Assembly (NCBI GenBank): GCA_018806915.1
Contig: JAGKQI010000049.1
Span: 186,001 to 250,000, forward strand
DNA from: Phytophthora colocasiae
Taxonomy: Eukaryota; Oomycota; Peronosporomycetes; Peronosporales; Peronosporaceae
Direction: 5' to 3'
Length of the DNA: 64,000 nt
Below are positions 10,901 through 21,809 of the stretch, piece after piece. A model generated the notes under the pieces. The model did no database searches and was not told the origin of the DNA. It saw nothing but the letters and a program-made list of their open reading frames with translations. Within the stretch, counting starts at the first letter, position 1; the number at the start of each line of letters is the position of its first letter. Made by a program: the position numbers and the translations under genes.

Positions 10901-13900
10901 ATGAAGGACCTGTTGATGGTCGACGCCGTGGACGAGGCCCACGTGGTGGATGAGCTCGTGACGCGCTACCGCCAGGGCTACGTCTACACGTTCCTCGGAC
11001 CCGTACTCATCGCCATGAACCCGTACAAGATGCTGCGCCGACCCAATGGCGACTCCATCTACGCGCGCAACATGATCGACGAGTTCCAGGGCAAAGAACT
11101 GCACGTGTGCGAGCCCCACCCCTTTGCTCTGGCTGAAAACGCCTACTCGAACCTCATGCGCTTCGGTCTGGACCAGAGTCTGCTCATCACGGGCGAGTCT
11201 GGCAGTGGTAAGACGGAGACGTCCAAGCACGTAATGCGCTACCTCACTACTATCAGTACCCGCTCCCGAGCCAAGAGCGCGGTCATTGCCAACCGCCGCA
11301 TGTCCGTCGCGCAACGCAAAGAAGCTGATGAGATGACGAGTCACGTTACAGACGTGCTGTGGGGAAGTAACCCCGTGCTGGAGGCTTTCGGTAACGCACA
11401 GACTATCCGCAACAACAACAGCAGTCGCTTTGGCAAGTACATTGTGCTGCAGATGAACCGCGTGGGTCAGGTTATTGGCGGATACATTGACAACTACCTG
11501 CTGGAACGCAGTCGTGTGATTCGTCAAGCGGAGGGTGAACGTAACTTCCACGCTTTCTACCAGCTCATGTCTGGAGCTACGGCCGAGGAGAAGGAAGCCT
11601 GGCAACTGCCAGACAGTGCCGAGGAATTTGACGTTCTTGGCAATGAAGACGCTACCATCAAGGGCGTCGATGATGCTGAGAACTACCGTAACGTGCGCCA
11701 GAATATGACGGCCGTCGGAATCACGGATGAGGAGCAGCGGAACATTTTTCAGCAGCTTTCGGCGATTTTGTGGCTGGGTAACGTGCAGTTCAAGCAGACA
11801 ACCGACGAGGCCCATAACCCGCGTGCTGCTATCGAAGACCCTGCAGCTCGTGAGGCTCTAGCCAAGGCTGCTAGTCTCATGGGCATTGACAAGGATAAAC
11901 TCGAAGCTTTGTTGACGTTCCGTATCGTTAACATTTACCGCGAGGACCAGAAGGTGCTATTCGATGCGCGCCAGGCTAAGAAGGTGTGCGACTCGATCAT
12001 GCGCTCGCTTTACGAAAAGATTTTCGACTGGATTGTGGCTCGTATCAACAAGAACGTGACGTGCAAGAAACGCGATATCAACAACAGCATTGGCATTTTG
12101 GATATCTACGGCTTCGAAATCTTCGAGGTGAACGCGTTCGAGCAGCTTTGCATTAACTACGTGAACGAGAAGCTGCAACAACTCTTCATCAGCCAGACGC
12201 TCGAAAGCGAGCAGGAAGGCTACCGTCGTGAGGGTCTGAGCTGGCAGAACATCAAATTCTTTAACAACCAGGTCGTGTGCGACTTGATCGAGGACCCCAA
12301 GCAGCACGGTATTTTCCCGCTTTTGGATGAGCAGTGTGCTATTGCTCGTCTTTCGGACCTGGAGCTTATTGAACGTTACAACAGCGAGCACTCAAGGAAC
12401 CCGCACTATATCGCGTCGCGTGTGCGTGGACCTAACTTCGGAATTGTGCACTACGCTGGTAAAGTTGAGTACGATGTCACGCTGTTCTTTGATGCCAACG
12501 TGGATACGTTCTTCAACGACCTGCAGGACGGCATGGAGCACTCGTCCAACGCATTTGTTCGCGAGGTCTTCAACGACACGCGCTCGAAGGAGACGAAGCT
12601 CAAGCGCCCGCCGTCGACTTCGCAACAGTTCCGTACGCAGGTTGCGGACTTGCTGAAGAAATTGGATGGTTGCAACCCGCACTACATCCGCTGTATTAAG
12701 CCGAACGAACAGAAGCGTCCGCTGGCTGTGAACAAGGAGCTCGTGGCTGAGCAGGTCCGTTACCTTGGTCTGGTGGAAAATCTGAGCGTGCGTCGTCAAG
12801 GTTTCTGCTACAGTCAGCCGTATGCTCCCTTCATTAAGCGCTACAGCTTCTTGTCTGAGTCCACGTGGCCAGCACCAGTTGCCCACTCGACGCGTAAGGC
12901 CGCCGTCGATCTGCTTACGACTGCCGGGCTTGGTGTCAGAAACCCTGACAACAAGGATGAGCTAATTCCGTTCGAAGAGGACTCGAAGACACTTGGATGC
13001 TTCTCTCTTGGCCGCAACAAGATTTTCTTGCGTCACCCTCAGGCACTGTCAGCTCTGGAACTCCTGCGTGAAGAGCGAATTCCAGTGATCGTCAACATCA
13101 TCGAGAATGCCTGGCGTCGCTACAAGAATCGTATTGCGCTCAATGCGTTCCAGGCCACGTCAAAGCAACTCTTCTCTGCGTACGATGCTGTGTGGAAAAA
13201 CTGCCAGGACCGCCGTAAGCGCGTGCCTGGTGCTGCCAGCAAGGAGCACGTCACGAAGTTGTACTCAAACTGGGATATTGTGTTCTCCAAGCTGCTGAAC
13301 GTTAACAACAGCCGCTTGATGAGGAATTTGAAGCACGAGGAGGAACTGAACTCGATTGTGTTTATGCAGAGTTTTGTGCAAGCGCGCACGCAACGTCGCG
13401 AATTCCTGAAGTTGAAGGCAGCCCAGATCGTTTTCAGCAAGCGCTACCGTGGCCTTAAGACTCGCAAACAGCTTGCTAATGACATGTGGAGATCATGCAA
13501 GGTGGCCCTCCTTGGTGTACGCACGGAGTTCGAGCGCTACCTCGGGAAGAAGAAGCGTCGTCGCGACTCGTTGGACCGCACATACCACGGAGATTACATC
13601 GGCGTGAACAAGTACCCTGCGTATGCGTCGATTATCCAGGCCCACACCGAAGGTCGTGGTTCAAAGGCTGGTAGTGGACGTGGACAGAAGGAAAAACTGT
13701 TGTTCTTGGGTACGGTTGAGAAGGTGAATGAGCGCTGGGCACACCAGACGCGTGTGCTGATGATCAGCGAGAGCCGTGTCTTCAATCTGAAAGCTGACAA
13801 GATCCAGCAGCCGAAGGAGCGCCGCGTATTTGAGCTGGCTCGCCTCACTGGCCTGGCTATGAGTACCCAGCCAGACAACTACTTGATCCTCCGTGTGAAG

Positions 13901-14140
13901 GGCGAGATTGACCTTATGGTCCAGGTGTCCCAAAAGACGGAAGTTGTGCAAGCCCTTCGCGCTCGCATGCAGAAGGGTTACGGCCGTGACCTGCCTGTGG
14001 AGTTTTCCGACGAGCTGGACTTCTACGCCGCCAAGGGCAAGCAGTTCAAGGTCAAGTTTACGTTTGATCGCTCGATGATGGACTCAGAATGGAGTAAGGT
14101 GGACCGCCATACGATGCTCGTCAAGGTTGGTATCATCTAA
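10901..14140 (+). CDS. Unconventional myosin heavy chain, class I-like with TH1 tail
   Basis: This is an actin-based motor. From the ATG at 10901 it has 1079 residues and no intron. The motor domain shows a P-loop GESGSGKTETSK (about 98-109), switch I NNNSSRFGKYI, switch II DIYGFEIFE, and an actin-binding/strut region GCNPHYIRCIKPN. A short neck (EERIPVIVNIIENAWRRYKNR) has at most one or two IQ-like segments. The tail matches the TH1 domain of short-tailed myosins (HGDYIGVNKYPAYASII, then FLGTVEKVNERW and GRDLPVEFSDELDFY), a lipid-binding basic module that places such motors at membranes. There is no SH3 or coiled coil. The start is uncertain: the frame is open back to 10865 with residues SVLEAPPPIAT that fit the family, and the likely N-terminus upstream is in another frame across a poly-C run, so a small upstream exon or a sequence error is possible. 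Confidence 0.93.
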   Translation: MKDLLMVDAVDEAHVVDELVTRYRQGYVYTFLGPVLIAMNPYKMLRRPNGDSIYARNMIDEFQGKELHVCEPHPFALAENAYSNLMRFGLDQSLLITGESGSGKTETSKHVMRYLTTISTRSRAKSAVIANRRMSVAQRKEADEMTSHVTDVLWGSNPVLEAFGNAQTIRNNNSSRFGKYIVLQMNRVGQVIGGYIDNYLLERSRVIRQAEGERNFHAFYQLMSGATAEEKEAWQLPDSAEEFDVLGNEDATIKGVDDAENYRNVRQNMTAVGITDEEQRNIFQQLSAILWLGNVQFKQTTDEAHNPRAAIEDPAAREALAKAASLMGIDKDKLEALLTFRIVNIYREDQKVLFDARQAKKVCDSIMRSLYEKIFDWIVARINKNVTCKKRDINNSIGILDIYGFEIFEVNAFEQLCINYVNEKLQQLFISQTLESEQEGYRREGLSWQNIKFFNNQVVCDLIEDPKQHGIFPLLDEQCAIARLSDLELIERYNSEHSRNPHYIASRVRGPNFGIVHYAGKVEYDVTLFFDANVDTFFNDLQDGMEHSSNAFVREVFNDTRSKETKLKRPPSTSQQFRTQVADLLKKLDGCNPHYIRCIKPNEQKRPLAVNKELVAEQVRYLGLVENLSVRRQGFCYSQPYAPFIKRYSFLSESTWPAPVAHSTRKAAVDLLTTAGLGVRNPDNKDELIPFEEDSKTLGCFSLGRNKIFLRHPQALSALELLREERIPVIVNIIENAWRRYKNRIALNAFQATSKQLFSAYDAVWKNCQDRRKRVPGAASKEHVTKLYSNWDIVFSKLLNVNNSRLMRNLKHEEELNSIVFMQSFVQARTQRREFLKLKAAQIVFSKRYRGLKTRKQLANDMWRSCKVALLGVRTEFERYLGKKKRRRDSLDRTYHGDYIGVNKYPAYASIIQAHTEGRGSKAGSGRGQKEKLLFLGTVEKVNERWAHQTRVLMISESRVFNLKADKIQQPKERRVFELARLTGLAMSTQPDNYLILRVKGEIDLMVQVSQKTEVVQALRARMQKGYGRDLPVEFSDELDFYAAKGKQFKVKFTFDRSMMDSEWSKVDRHTMLVKVGII

Positions 14141-15907
14141 GCTACTGGCAATTGCCAAAACCGCTGGGATTGGTAAGTGATGTCGGATTCCCAATAGAAC
14201 TAGGCAAACACCAGCGGTCTGGAAATGGAGCAAAGGAAAAAAAAGTTGACGCGTACATATGCAGGTTGTTCGTAAGATGAAAGACTGCTGAGGTACCTTC
14301 GGAGTTGCGTAGCAGACCTGCATACAGACAAATTAAAATTCGTTGCATGTGTAACTTTTTTTCAAGAGACCATGAATACATTATGTAAGTGGTTGCCATA
14401 CTTCCGTTGGGCTACAGAAGAGATTTCGCCCAACTGCCCTGCTGTTTGAGAAATAGCTTAGATAAGGACATCTTCCAGCTCAAACGAATGGCGAAATGAT
14501 TCTCCCTGCCGATCTCCCTAGTGAGGTGACAACAGTCGCATTGACGAGTCCAATGACAACGCGAATGCAATTGTCTCTTGAGCTGATCAGCACAAGTATC
14601 AAACAGGTGTAGTTTCGGGATACACGTACCACACACGACGCGACCAAAGCTGCGATACATGTACTCCACCTGGATCTATCATCAGCAAAGGCACTGCATT
14701 TAATCTGCCATGGCCAATTGCCGATCCTGGCGCACCCCGTCGGACAAAACCATTGAAGCCAGCGACGCCACGCTGGCACGGCGCACCATGACTGCCTTAA
14801 CAAAGGATACTGGTAAATGCCTGTATGTATGGCATTCCGTTGGACATGTTCAATATCCAAACAAGCCTAAGCAGTTGCGAGCATTTCTCTCGGAGGAGCA
14901 TGGAGCATGTACAGATGAGGCGTCCGATGATTTGACGTAGAGCTTCTAGCCTATAAAGCTCTGTCGGAACAACTGAACCTTGTTAAATGGGGCCGACGAT
15001 GCTGTGGACACCCCCACCTATGCTCGATCATGTGCCCTTGACTGTCAAAGTGCTGCCTTCCAATTCCTAGTTCAGATTCAAAGGTAGTGCAACTTGCACT
15101 GCAAGCGCGTTGCAGGGACATTGCCACGGAGCTGTGCTACATGTACACTTCGGACCGAAGTTCGGTGCAGCGCAAAAAATTGCAACGTCAAAGGCGTTTC
15201 GGACCAGTAACGGCTAAAGTCCACCCCATCGTACAAGCAAGCTGCTGCGACCGACTCTTTAACCCTGTAATCGTACTTTATCGAGTTAGCTTCTTTCATC
15301 TACCATTGAAATGATGCAATCATAGAATATAAGAGTCGGTCGCGCTAGAAAAAGTATCTTTCTTGTCTGATATGCAAAGGAACATTTTAGGAACGCGTAA
15401 CGGCCCAAAGGCCCGGCTGCTTCGACCGCCAAAGCAAAAATCAGGGCAAAAAACGCAATTGCGGTCCTGAACATGCAACTTGTTCACTGCAATCTACTAG
15501 TATAGGTAAATTTTCTCCCTGTGTTGCGCATTGCGGGGTCCATTTGCCAAAATTCCGCTTATGATCACTCCACGCCAAGTTGCCGCTCTGCCACTGTTCG
15601 CCTGGCTGCTTCGACTTCACGCTCGATGGGCACCTTGCCGTTATACATGTAGTTTGAGCCATCTCCTGCGGCGAAGCTTCCTGGGAGGACGTCGCAGGGG
15701 GCAACCGGCAACGGACGGGGCGGGGCGTGCGGCCTCGCTCTCGTGCTCTCGCTCATTCGCGAGGTGTCCGCTTGATTGTTCAGTCGACCGACCGCACGGA
15801 CATTCGCGCTTGCTTTGCAGTGCAACAAGACTCCCCACGTACCTTCAGTTGGTCGAGTACTGTAGTGACCGTCGAGCCCTGCAAGTAGCCACGCCACCGC
15901 TGCTGTG
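14141..15907. other. Intergenic region between myosin and formin
   Basis: No recognisable gene. Open frames such as 14710-14940 (+), 14480-14860 (-) and 15565-15897 (-) are short, lack family resemblance and look like chance. The last few hundred bases should include the formin promoter and leader. Confidence 0.5.
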
Positions 15908-18432
15908 ATGGGGAACAGCGGGAGCTGCCCGGTCTACGACGGGCCCGGCGGAAATTTCGTCAGCGCCGACATCTCAATGAACTGCGGTGCCTGCCCTCCA
16001 GCATCGAATGATTCGTGGCTCATCTTCCACCTCGTCCTGAGCTTCGTGCTCGTCGCCTACGTGCGGTGGAGCCGGGTGACCATTCATAACCACGCGTGCA
16101 ACGAACGCGAGTTGCCCCCGTGTTGTCAACAGCATTTGAAACAGCATCAGACACAGGATCATACAGCAGAGAAGGAGGTCGAGGTGACGAAGGAGGAGGA
16201 GAGTGAGGTAGTCTTAAAGGAGAATGAAGTAGTACCACCGACACCGGTATCAGCTGAGGAAGAACAGGCTGCTGTTAGACTAAATACTCTTCGAGCGGAA
16301 TACAGCACGTACCTGAACATGCTCAAGGTCGGACTCCCACGAGTCATCGTTAACCACAAAATGCGCGCCGAAAACAAGGATCCAGACGTGTTGGACGAAC
16401 TCATTGCAACGTCACCAAAGGCCAAGAAGGTGCCAGCCCCCATTGAGATCCCTAAGGTCGAGGAACCAGTGCAGGAAGAGGATTCGGAACACATGCAGAA
16501 GGTTGAATCCTTCCAACGGATGATCAAGGTTGGAGTCCCGCGTCACATTGTAGAGATGAAGGCTAAGACAGAAGGTGTAGAGCCATCCGAGCTGGACGGA
16601 CCAAAGGCTACTCAGAAGCCAAACGATGACAGTGACCCTGTTGCTCCGGTGTTGCTAACTACTCGATCCAGACGCTCAAGTATCAGCTCTGTTTTGTCAA
16701 CGGCGCCTTCCACACCTGATGCGCTATCCATGCGCTCTGCTTCAAATGTTGCGAGCAACAATGGACGCACGTTAGCAATGATGGCACTGCGTAAAATGAA
16801 CACTGGCATGCGCAAGAAGCTGCACTGGTCAACAACACCATACACAGGAGCTATTGTCCCTGTCCAGCGTCGTGACTCTCTTTGGAGCCGAATTCACGCC
16901 AAGGAAAAACACGATGGGATATGCATTTCAACTGAAAGTCGACGGTGGATGGAGAAACTATTTGTCAAAGTTGTAGCAAAGGCTAAAGCTGGTCGGCGAA
17001 GACGTACAAACAGTGGAAATACCGCCACACCAGAGAAGAAACCGCGCTCTGAAATGGAGAAACGGGAGCGGGCAGGATCAGATCCAGCCTTCTTTGGTAG
17101 CGAACAAGAAGAGATGGAAGGAGAACCGGATCCGGAGATGGAGGGGGAGCAGGAGGTGGCAGTAAAAGACCCTGGAAATGCGTTCTTGCACCGCAAGCTC
17201 TATGTCGTGTTGCTTGACCACAAAAAGTCCCAGAACATTGCCATTGTGCTCGCGCGAGTGAAGCGAACATTCCCAGAGTTGACACATGAGATCTTGACGT
17301 TGAACTGCGACGTGTTATCCAGCCCAGCTCTGCAGTCGCTGATTGATATGTGGCCAGATAGTGCAGAACAGGAAGTAATTGACCAATTCGATGGCGATGC
17401 GTCGAGTCTCGCTACGGCTGAGCAGTTTCTAATGGTCGCCCGCAAAATCCCGCGAGCACAGCAGAAGCTGCGCTGCCTTCAGTTTAAGATGGACTTCTCC
17501 CCACGCGTCGCAGAGCTTCGGTGCGTTTGTGTGAATTCGCCACTTGTTTTCGTGCTTGCTAACGATGCTTTGTTTTGATTTCCCAGTGCTAACTTGAAAC
17601 TACTGATCCGCGGTATTCAACAAGTGTGCACGAGCGATCGCTTTGCAGGCGTACTCGAGTACATTTTCCACTTAGGAAATCTCTTGAACTTCGGCGAAGG
17701 AGTGGAGTACACTGAATGGGTGAAGAGTATCTCCATCAGCTCGTTGGCGAAGCTCTCGTTCACGAAGGCCTACGATGGCCGTATTTCGTTTTTGCAGTAT
17801 GTCATTCAGTCCGTCGAGGTAAGCATTTTTCATTTTTTGCAGCTTGAACAATGCGAAACTTATTTAACACTACCATCCTTGAATCAGCGCGATGAACCGC
17901 ATCTCGCATTATTTAGCGATCAGCTTCCTCTCATTGTCAAGTGCAGCAAATTATCTGTCCAGAGTCTTGTGGCTGAACACCAGTCACTGAATAGCGGTCT
18001 TCGGATGTTGATTAACGAGACACAAAAGGCAGCAGTATTCAAGACTGACGACGCCGAACTGCGCGCGGATTTAGCAGAGTCAAGGGAAAGTATGAGACTC
18101 TATGCTATGGAGGTTGAGCAAGAGCTCAACGGCGTGCAGGAGCTCGTTAATCAGCTGGAGAGAGAGGTGCGTAGTTAATGTTTTATATCTCGAGCAATCA
18201 CCACCGGTACTGACCTGTTGCTATTGTTTTACAGAGAAAACACTTTTTGAACTACTTCGAGGAAGAGGACACACTACCGATCGACGAACTACTGGGCTAC
18301 ATCGCCAGTTTCGCGGAGGAGTATTCACGTGAACGTCAGCAACTCATTCTCCGTGCTCGACGTGCTCAAAAGACAAACCACATGCGGTCGGTGTCGGTCA
18401 ACTCACTTTCCCAAAAGCGTCACAGCCTGTAA
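15908..18432 (+). CDS. FH2-domain formin with N-terminal membrane anchor
   Basis: Formins nucleate and processively elongate unbranched actin filaments through a dimeric FH2 domain. The gene has four exons: 15908-17520, 17587-17818, 17888-18166 and 18235-18432. Its introns are 66, 69 and 68 bp with GT..AG ends, and the spliced frame gives 773 residues. The protein starts MGNSGSC, a plausible N-myristoylation signal with a Cys for palmitate, followed by one hydrophobic segment at about 37-54. Two copies of an MLKVGLPRVIV / MIKVGVPRHIV motif, each followed by a (D/E)P..LD box, resemble the short repeat of the WASH-complex subunit CCDC53. FH2 runs from HWSTTPYT and SLWSRI (lasso/linker) through LDHKKSQNIAIVLARVK to YFEEEDTLPIDELLGYIASF near the C-terminus. 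A proline-rich FH1 region is missing, unusual for a formin that uses profilin-actin. The second intron has a length divisible by three, so retention would add 23 residues. Confidence 0.88.
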
Positions 18433-18605
18433 CTAGTCACCATTGTTCCATTCATTATTACTAAGCGCAGACAACCAGCGCATATAAATATTTTCTCCAT
18501 TGCATTCTTGCCTACAGCAAAGTAGAATGCCTACCGGGTATCCACAAAAATACGTTCTACCGTTAGATATTTTACAAAAAAATCAGACTAAGCCGAAACA
18601 GCAAA

Positions 18606-18971
18606 ATGGGGAATGCCTCCGGCAAGAGCTTCGTGTACTCGAACAACGACTATCAATTGGCCATCGAAGCCTCCAAAGAGCTCGAGTATCTACTGGAGAA
18701 GGAGTTCAACGCGCACGGCCAAGGTCTACACGAGAGAGTGACATCCGTGGAGACTGCCATCCCAGTGCGCACAGTTCGCTCCATCCGCTACGTTGCGACT
18801 CTGCGAAACCAACTGATCCACAACCGGGAGATGAAAGCTCTCCCCGACCGGCAGCAATTCATCAAGAAATTCGACGATGCCATGGTGGAACTTAACATTA
18901 TCATCGAGAAGAAGCGGCTAGATGCAAATGGGAAACAAACCGTCGATGCTCCAGGATGTATCATCTCCTAA
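18606..18971 (+). CDS. Small protein with MGN start, RNxxxH motif and C-terminal CAAX-like box
   Basis: A 121-residue, single-exon ORF that I do not recognise as a named family. It begins MGNASGKS, fitting the N-myristoylation consensus (Gly2, small residue near 6), and ends GCIIS, a CAAX-type prenylation box. The middle is predicted helical and contains YVATLRNQLIHNREMKALPDR; the R-N-x3-H spacing is like the Rx4-6H signature of HEPN-type helical domains, though this is a weak resemblance. It starts 173 bp after the formin stop on the same strand, and the formin also starts MGN. The two may share a membrane setting, but separate transcription is more likely. Function unknown. Confidence 0.7.
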   Translation: MGNASGKSFVYSNNDYQLAIEASKELEYLLEKEFNAHGQGLHERVTSVETAIPVRTVRSIRYVATLRNQLIHNREMKALPDRQQFIKKFDDAMVELNIIIEKKRLDANGKQTVDAPGCIIS

Positions 18972-19057
18972 TTTCGCTTCTCTATCGGAAAATACTACTG
19001 AAAATGTAGATCAAACATTTTTTATACAGATACGTTAACAATCCTCCTCAATGTCGT

Positions 19058-21472
19058 TCACTTCTTGGCCTGTAGGATCTCAATCTCATGCGTAAGAGTT
19101 GTAAGGTACTTGTTGCAATCTTCCTGCGTAGTAAGTGGAGAGCACATCAGGTACAGCACATTACCAAGCGAACGCGCGTACACGCCCTTCTTACGCAGCA
19201 CTTGGATGAGCTCAGCAGCTTCCGTTGATGCGTATCCGGAGTTCTCTGATGCCAACTCCACGCATGCCACCGTACCAATAGCAAACGTGCGCTCAATGTA
19301 TGGACGAGTAGACAATTCCGTGAGAGCGTCGACGTTCCAGTATGCACGAGTAGCGTCCGTAGTGGGCTCAGAAGCATCGTTGAAGATCTGGTACATGTCG
19401 AGAGCAGTCACAGCAGCGGCACAACCCATGGGGTAGGCTGTAAATGAGTGACCGTGGAGAAGAGCTTCGCCCTTTGAGTCGGCGTAAAAAGTATTGAAAA
19501 CTTCCTCGGATGCAAGTGTAACAGCCATCGGAACCACTCCACCAGTCAGCAGCTTAGCGTAGCAAGCGATGTCTGGGTCCACTCCGAGCAGGTCACGCGC
19601 AGACTCGACTCCCAGACGCCACCAGCCGGAGAACACCTCGTCGTAAATTACAGGAATCTTACGGGTACGGCACTCCTGCACCAACATGCGTTGGTAAAGT
19701 GGGTCAACCAGGAACATACCACCTGACCCCATGAGTACAGGCTCAATCAAAGCAGAACCAACGCGAACGTTCTTCTCCTCGGTACTGTCGATCATGTGAG
19801 CCACGTGTTTGCGGTACACATCAGCCAGCGAGCTCTGGTCGCGAGAAGCATCAAACGCAGCATTGAAAGAAGGTAGTTTCTCCTCGGTTTGATGGTTACC
19901 AGCAATCTCTGAGTCGATTGAAATCACATACTCGCCGTCGCGTAGCGCTATCGTTGGAACCTTGAGGAAAACCCCTTCTGGACGGTACCAGGGATGCTGC
20001 TTCTCGTTGAACACGCTCTTCTCTGCGACGTTCATCACGCCCAACGTATCGCCGTGGTAGCAGTTGGCCTGAGCAAGAGTGACCATCCTGGCGCCCGAAG
20101 CCTCATCCGACATAAACTCGCTGTAGCCCAGTTTGTGGTCCAGAACGTACTTCCGGAACGCCATTTTCAAAGCCACTTCAACGGCTGTGGAGCCATCGTC
20201 CGAGAAATACACACGAGACGCCCAACCTTTGCCGACAGAAGCAAGCAGCTTCTCACTAAGCTGCACGGCAGGCTCATGCGCGTTCTCCGGGAACATGACG
20301 TGACCGTAGCGACCAGCGGCATAAGCCAGCGCTGTAGCCATCTTGGAGTTGCCATGACCGACACCTTGCGTCCACCAACTAGCACAGGCATCGAACAGCG
20401 GGTCCACCGTGTTAGTGTCCGGGCGGTACACACTGAACTCGTCGCCATGAGCTGAGTCGATCATGGACAAACCGCCAGCCTTCTTGTGCTGCGTGAACGG
20501 CCACCAGAACACTTGCTCAGCGCGCTCCTCCATGTGTTTGAAGCTCTCCAAGCGAGTCTTGTGGAAGGATTTTAGTGCTTTATTCACATCAGCAAACGCT
20601 GTCTCGTGCTGCACGAACCAATTGTCCAGTGGCTCAGGCATGGGCGGAACAGCGTCCATAGTGAAGATAGGGATGCCCAGCTCGCTCGCACGCGGCTCCA
20701 ACGCAGCCTTGTTATCCAGTCCATCCTGCTCAATCAGACAGATAGCAGCAACGTCGTAACCACGAATCAACAGCGTCTCCAGTGCCGACATTGTCGTGGA
20801 AATACCGCCGAGTTTGCCGTCACCAACCAGCACAACCGGCAGCCGCAAGCCACGATACACATCCACCTGGAACCTCATAGAAGCTGAAGGGCTGCAGACA
20901 CCTCCCGCTGTCTCTACAAGCACCAAACTATCAGCCGCTTTAGCTCCATTAACCTTGTTAATAGTCTTGAGTTTGTCCGCTAGGAGATCCAGAAGTGCTT
21001 CATCCGTGATCGTGTGTCCTTCCATCTGCGCTGCAAGATGCGGCGACACAGGGTTTTTCCAAGAGAAGAGCGTAGAGCACTCCAGCTCCCCTTGCTTCTG
21101 GTCCTTCAGCAGTGCATGTGTCTCCACGAATGACGCGTCTCCAGGGAATGATCCAGGGAGATCGTCGTCTGTTCCGGTTTGAAGTGGTTTAATGTACTCC
21201 ACTCGCCCCCCACTACTACCAGCTATTGTAGCAGCACTACGACAAATACCGGCAGACACAATTGTCTTGCCAATGTCTGTATTACTGCCGAAGACTTGGA
21301 ATACGGGTGTATCGAGACTCAGAGCCACAGCTCCTTGGGTGCGCAAATGCTCCTTTTGCTTCGCCAATGCATCAGCTCCCAATTGAGTCTCACGTACCCC
21401 CACGTGGTACTTCATAATAGAGGAGGAGCGACGTAGCGTTGGGTTAATAGGACGTAGAGCCTTGGACAACAT
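19058..21472 (-). CDS. BIO3-BIO1: Bifunctional dethiobiotin synthetase / DAPA aminotransferase (BioD-BioA fusion)
   Basis: This makes dethiobiotin from KAPA in two steps: the BioA half transaminates KAPA to DAPA (PLP-dependent) and the BioD half carboxylates and closes the ring with ATP. The protein is 804 residues, single exon, with the order BioD-BioA as in plant and other eukaryotic fusions. The N-terminus MLSKALRPINPTLRRSSS is basic and Ser-rich, consistent with mitochondrial import. BioD shows the P-loop GSNTDIGKT (about 62-70), KPLQTG and ETAGGVCSP. BioA begins near residue 312 (QVFWWPFTQHK), has YDEVFSGWWRLG and the PLP lysine in CYAKLLTGG (Lys 640). No frameshift or lost catalytic residue was seen. 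Its product feeds biotin synthase and so supplies the cofactor for the pyruvate carboxylase at 6261-9824. Confidence 0.95.
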   Translation of the reverse strand: MLSKALRPINPTLRRSSSIMKYHVGVRETQLGADALAKQKEHLRTQGAVALSLDTPVFQVFGSNTDIGKTIVSAGICRSAATIAGSSGGRVEYIKPLQTGTDDDLPGSFPGDASFVETHALLKDQKQGELECSTLFSWKNPVSPHLAAQMEGHTITDEALLDLLADKLKTINKVNGAKAADSLVLVETAGGVCSPSASMRFQVDVYRGLRLPVVLVGDGKLGGISTTMSALETLLIRGYDVAAICLIEQDGLDNKAALEPRASELGIPIFTMDAVPPMPEPLDNWFVQHETAFADVNKALKSFHKTRLESFKHMEERAEQVFWWPFTQHKKAGGLSMIDSAHGDEFSVYRPDTNTVDPLFDACASWWTQGVGHGNSKMATALAYAAGRYGHVMFPENAHEPAVQLSEKLLASVGKGWASRVYFSDDGSTAVEVALKMAFRKYVLDHKLGYSEFMSDEASGARMVTLAQANCYHGDTLGVMNVAEKSVFNEKQHPWYRPEGVFLKVPTIALRDGEYVISIDSEIAGNHQTEEKLPSFNAAFDASRDQSSLADVYRKHVAHMIDSTEEKNVRVGSALIEPVLMGSGGMFLVDPLYQRMLVQECRTRKIPVIYDEVFSGWWRLGVESARDLLGVDPDIACYAKLLTGGVVPMAVTLASEEVFNTFYADSKGEALLHGHSFTAYPMGCAAAVTALDMYQIFNDASEPTTDATRAYWNVDALTELSTRPYIERTFAIGTVACVELASENSGYASTEAAELIQVLRKKGVYARSLGNVLYLMCSPLTTQEDCNKYLTTLTHEIEILQAKK

Positions 21473-21809
21473 CGCGAGCTGGAGCTTGAGGGGTAGACGG
21501 TAGATTGGCGACTGAGGAGCTACCTGTACACTGATGCGTCAATCGGTGTGATTGCGCGTGGACCTGTGAGAATAAATTGAAACCTGTACTAGATACTGAC
21601 AGTTCAAGATGGGTTTTACAGGGTATTTATTAATAAAGGTGATTGGTGTAATCCACACGATGTTAAACGCCGGAAGGAGTGGGAATTCGCTGTGACACAC
21701 TGTGACGTCAATGAGGCCCGTACATTTAGGGTTTCTGATGCGCAAGGAAGCAGAACGAACTCTCTTGCCTGCAATGGTACTTTTCAACTTCTAATGCTGG
21801 CCGGTAAAG

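Noticed and set aside
10820..11815. 331-residue ORF antisense to myosin
   Set aside because: Same reason: a shadow of a conserved motor domain.
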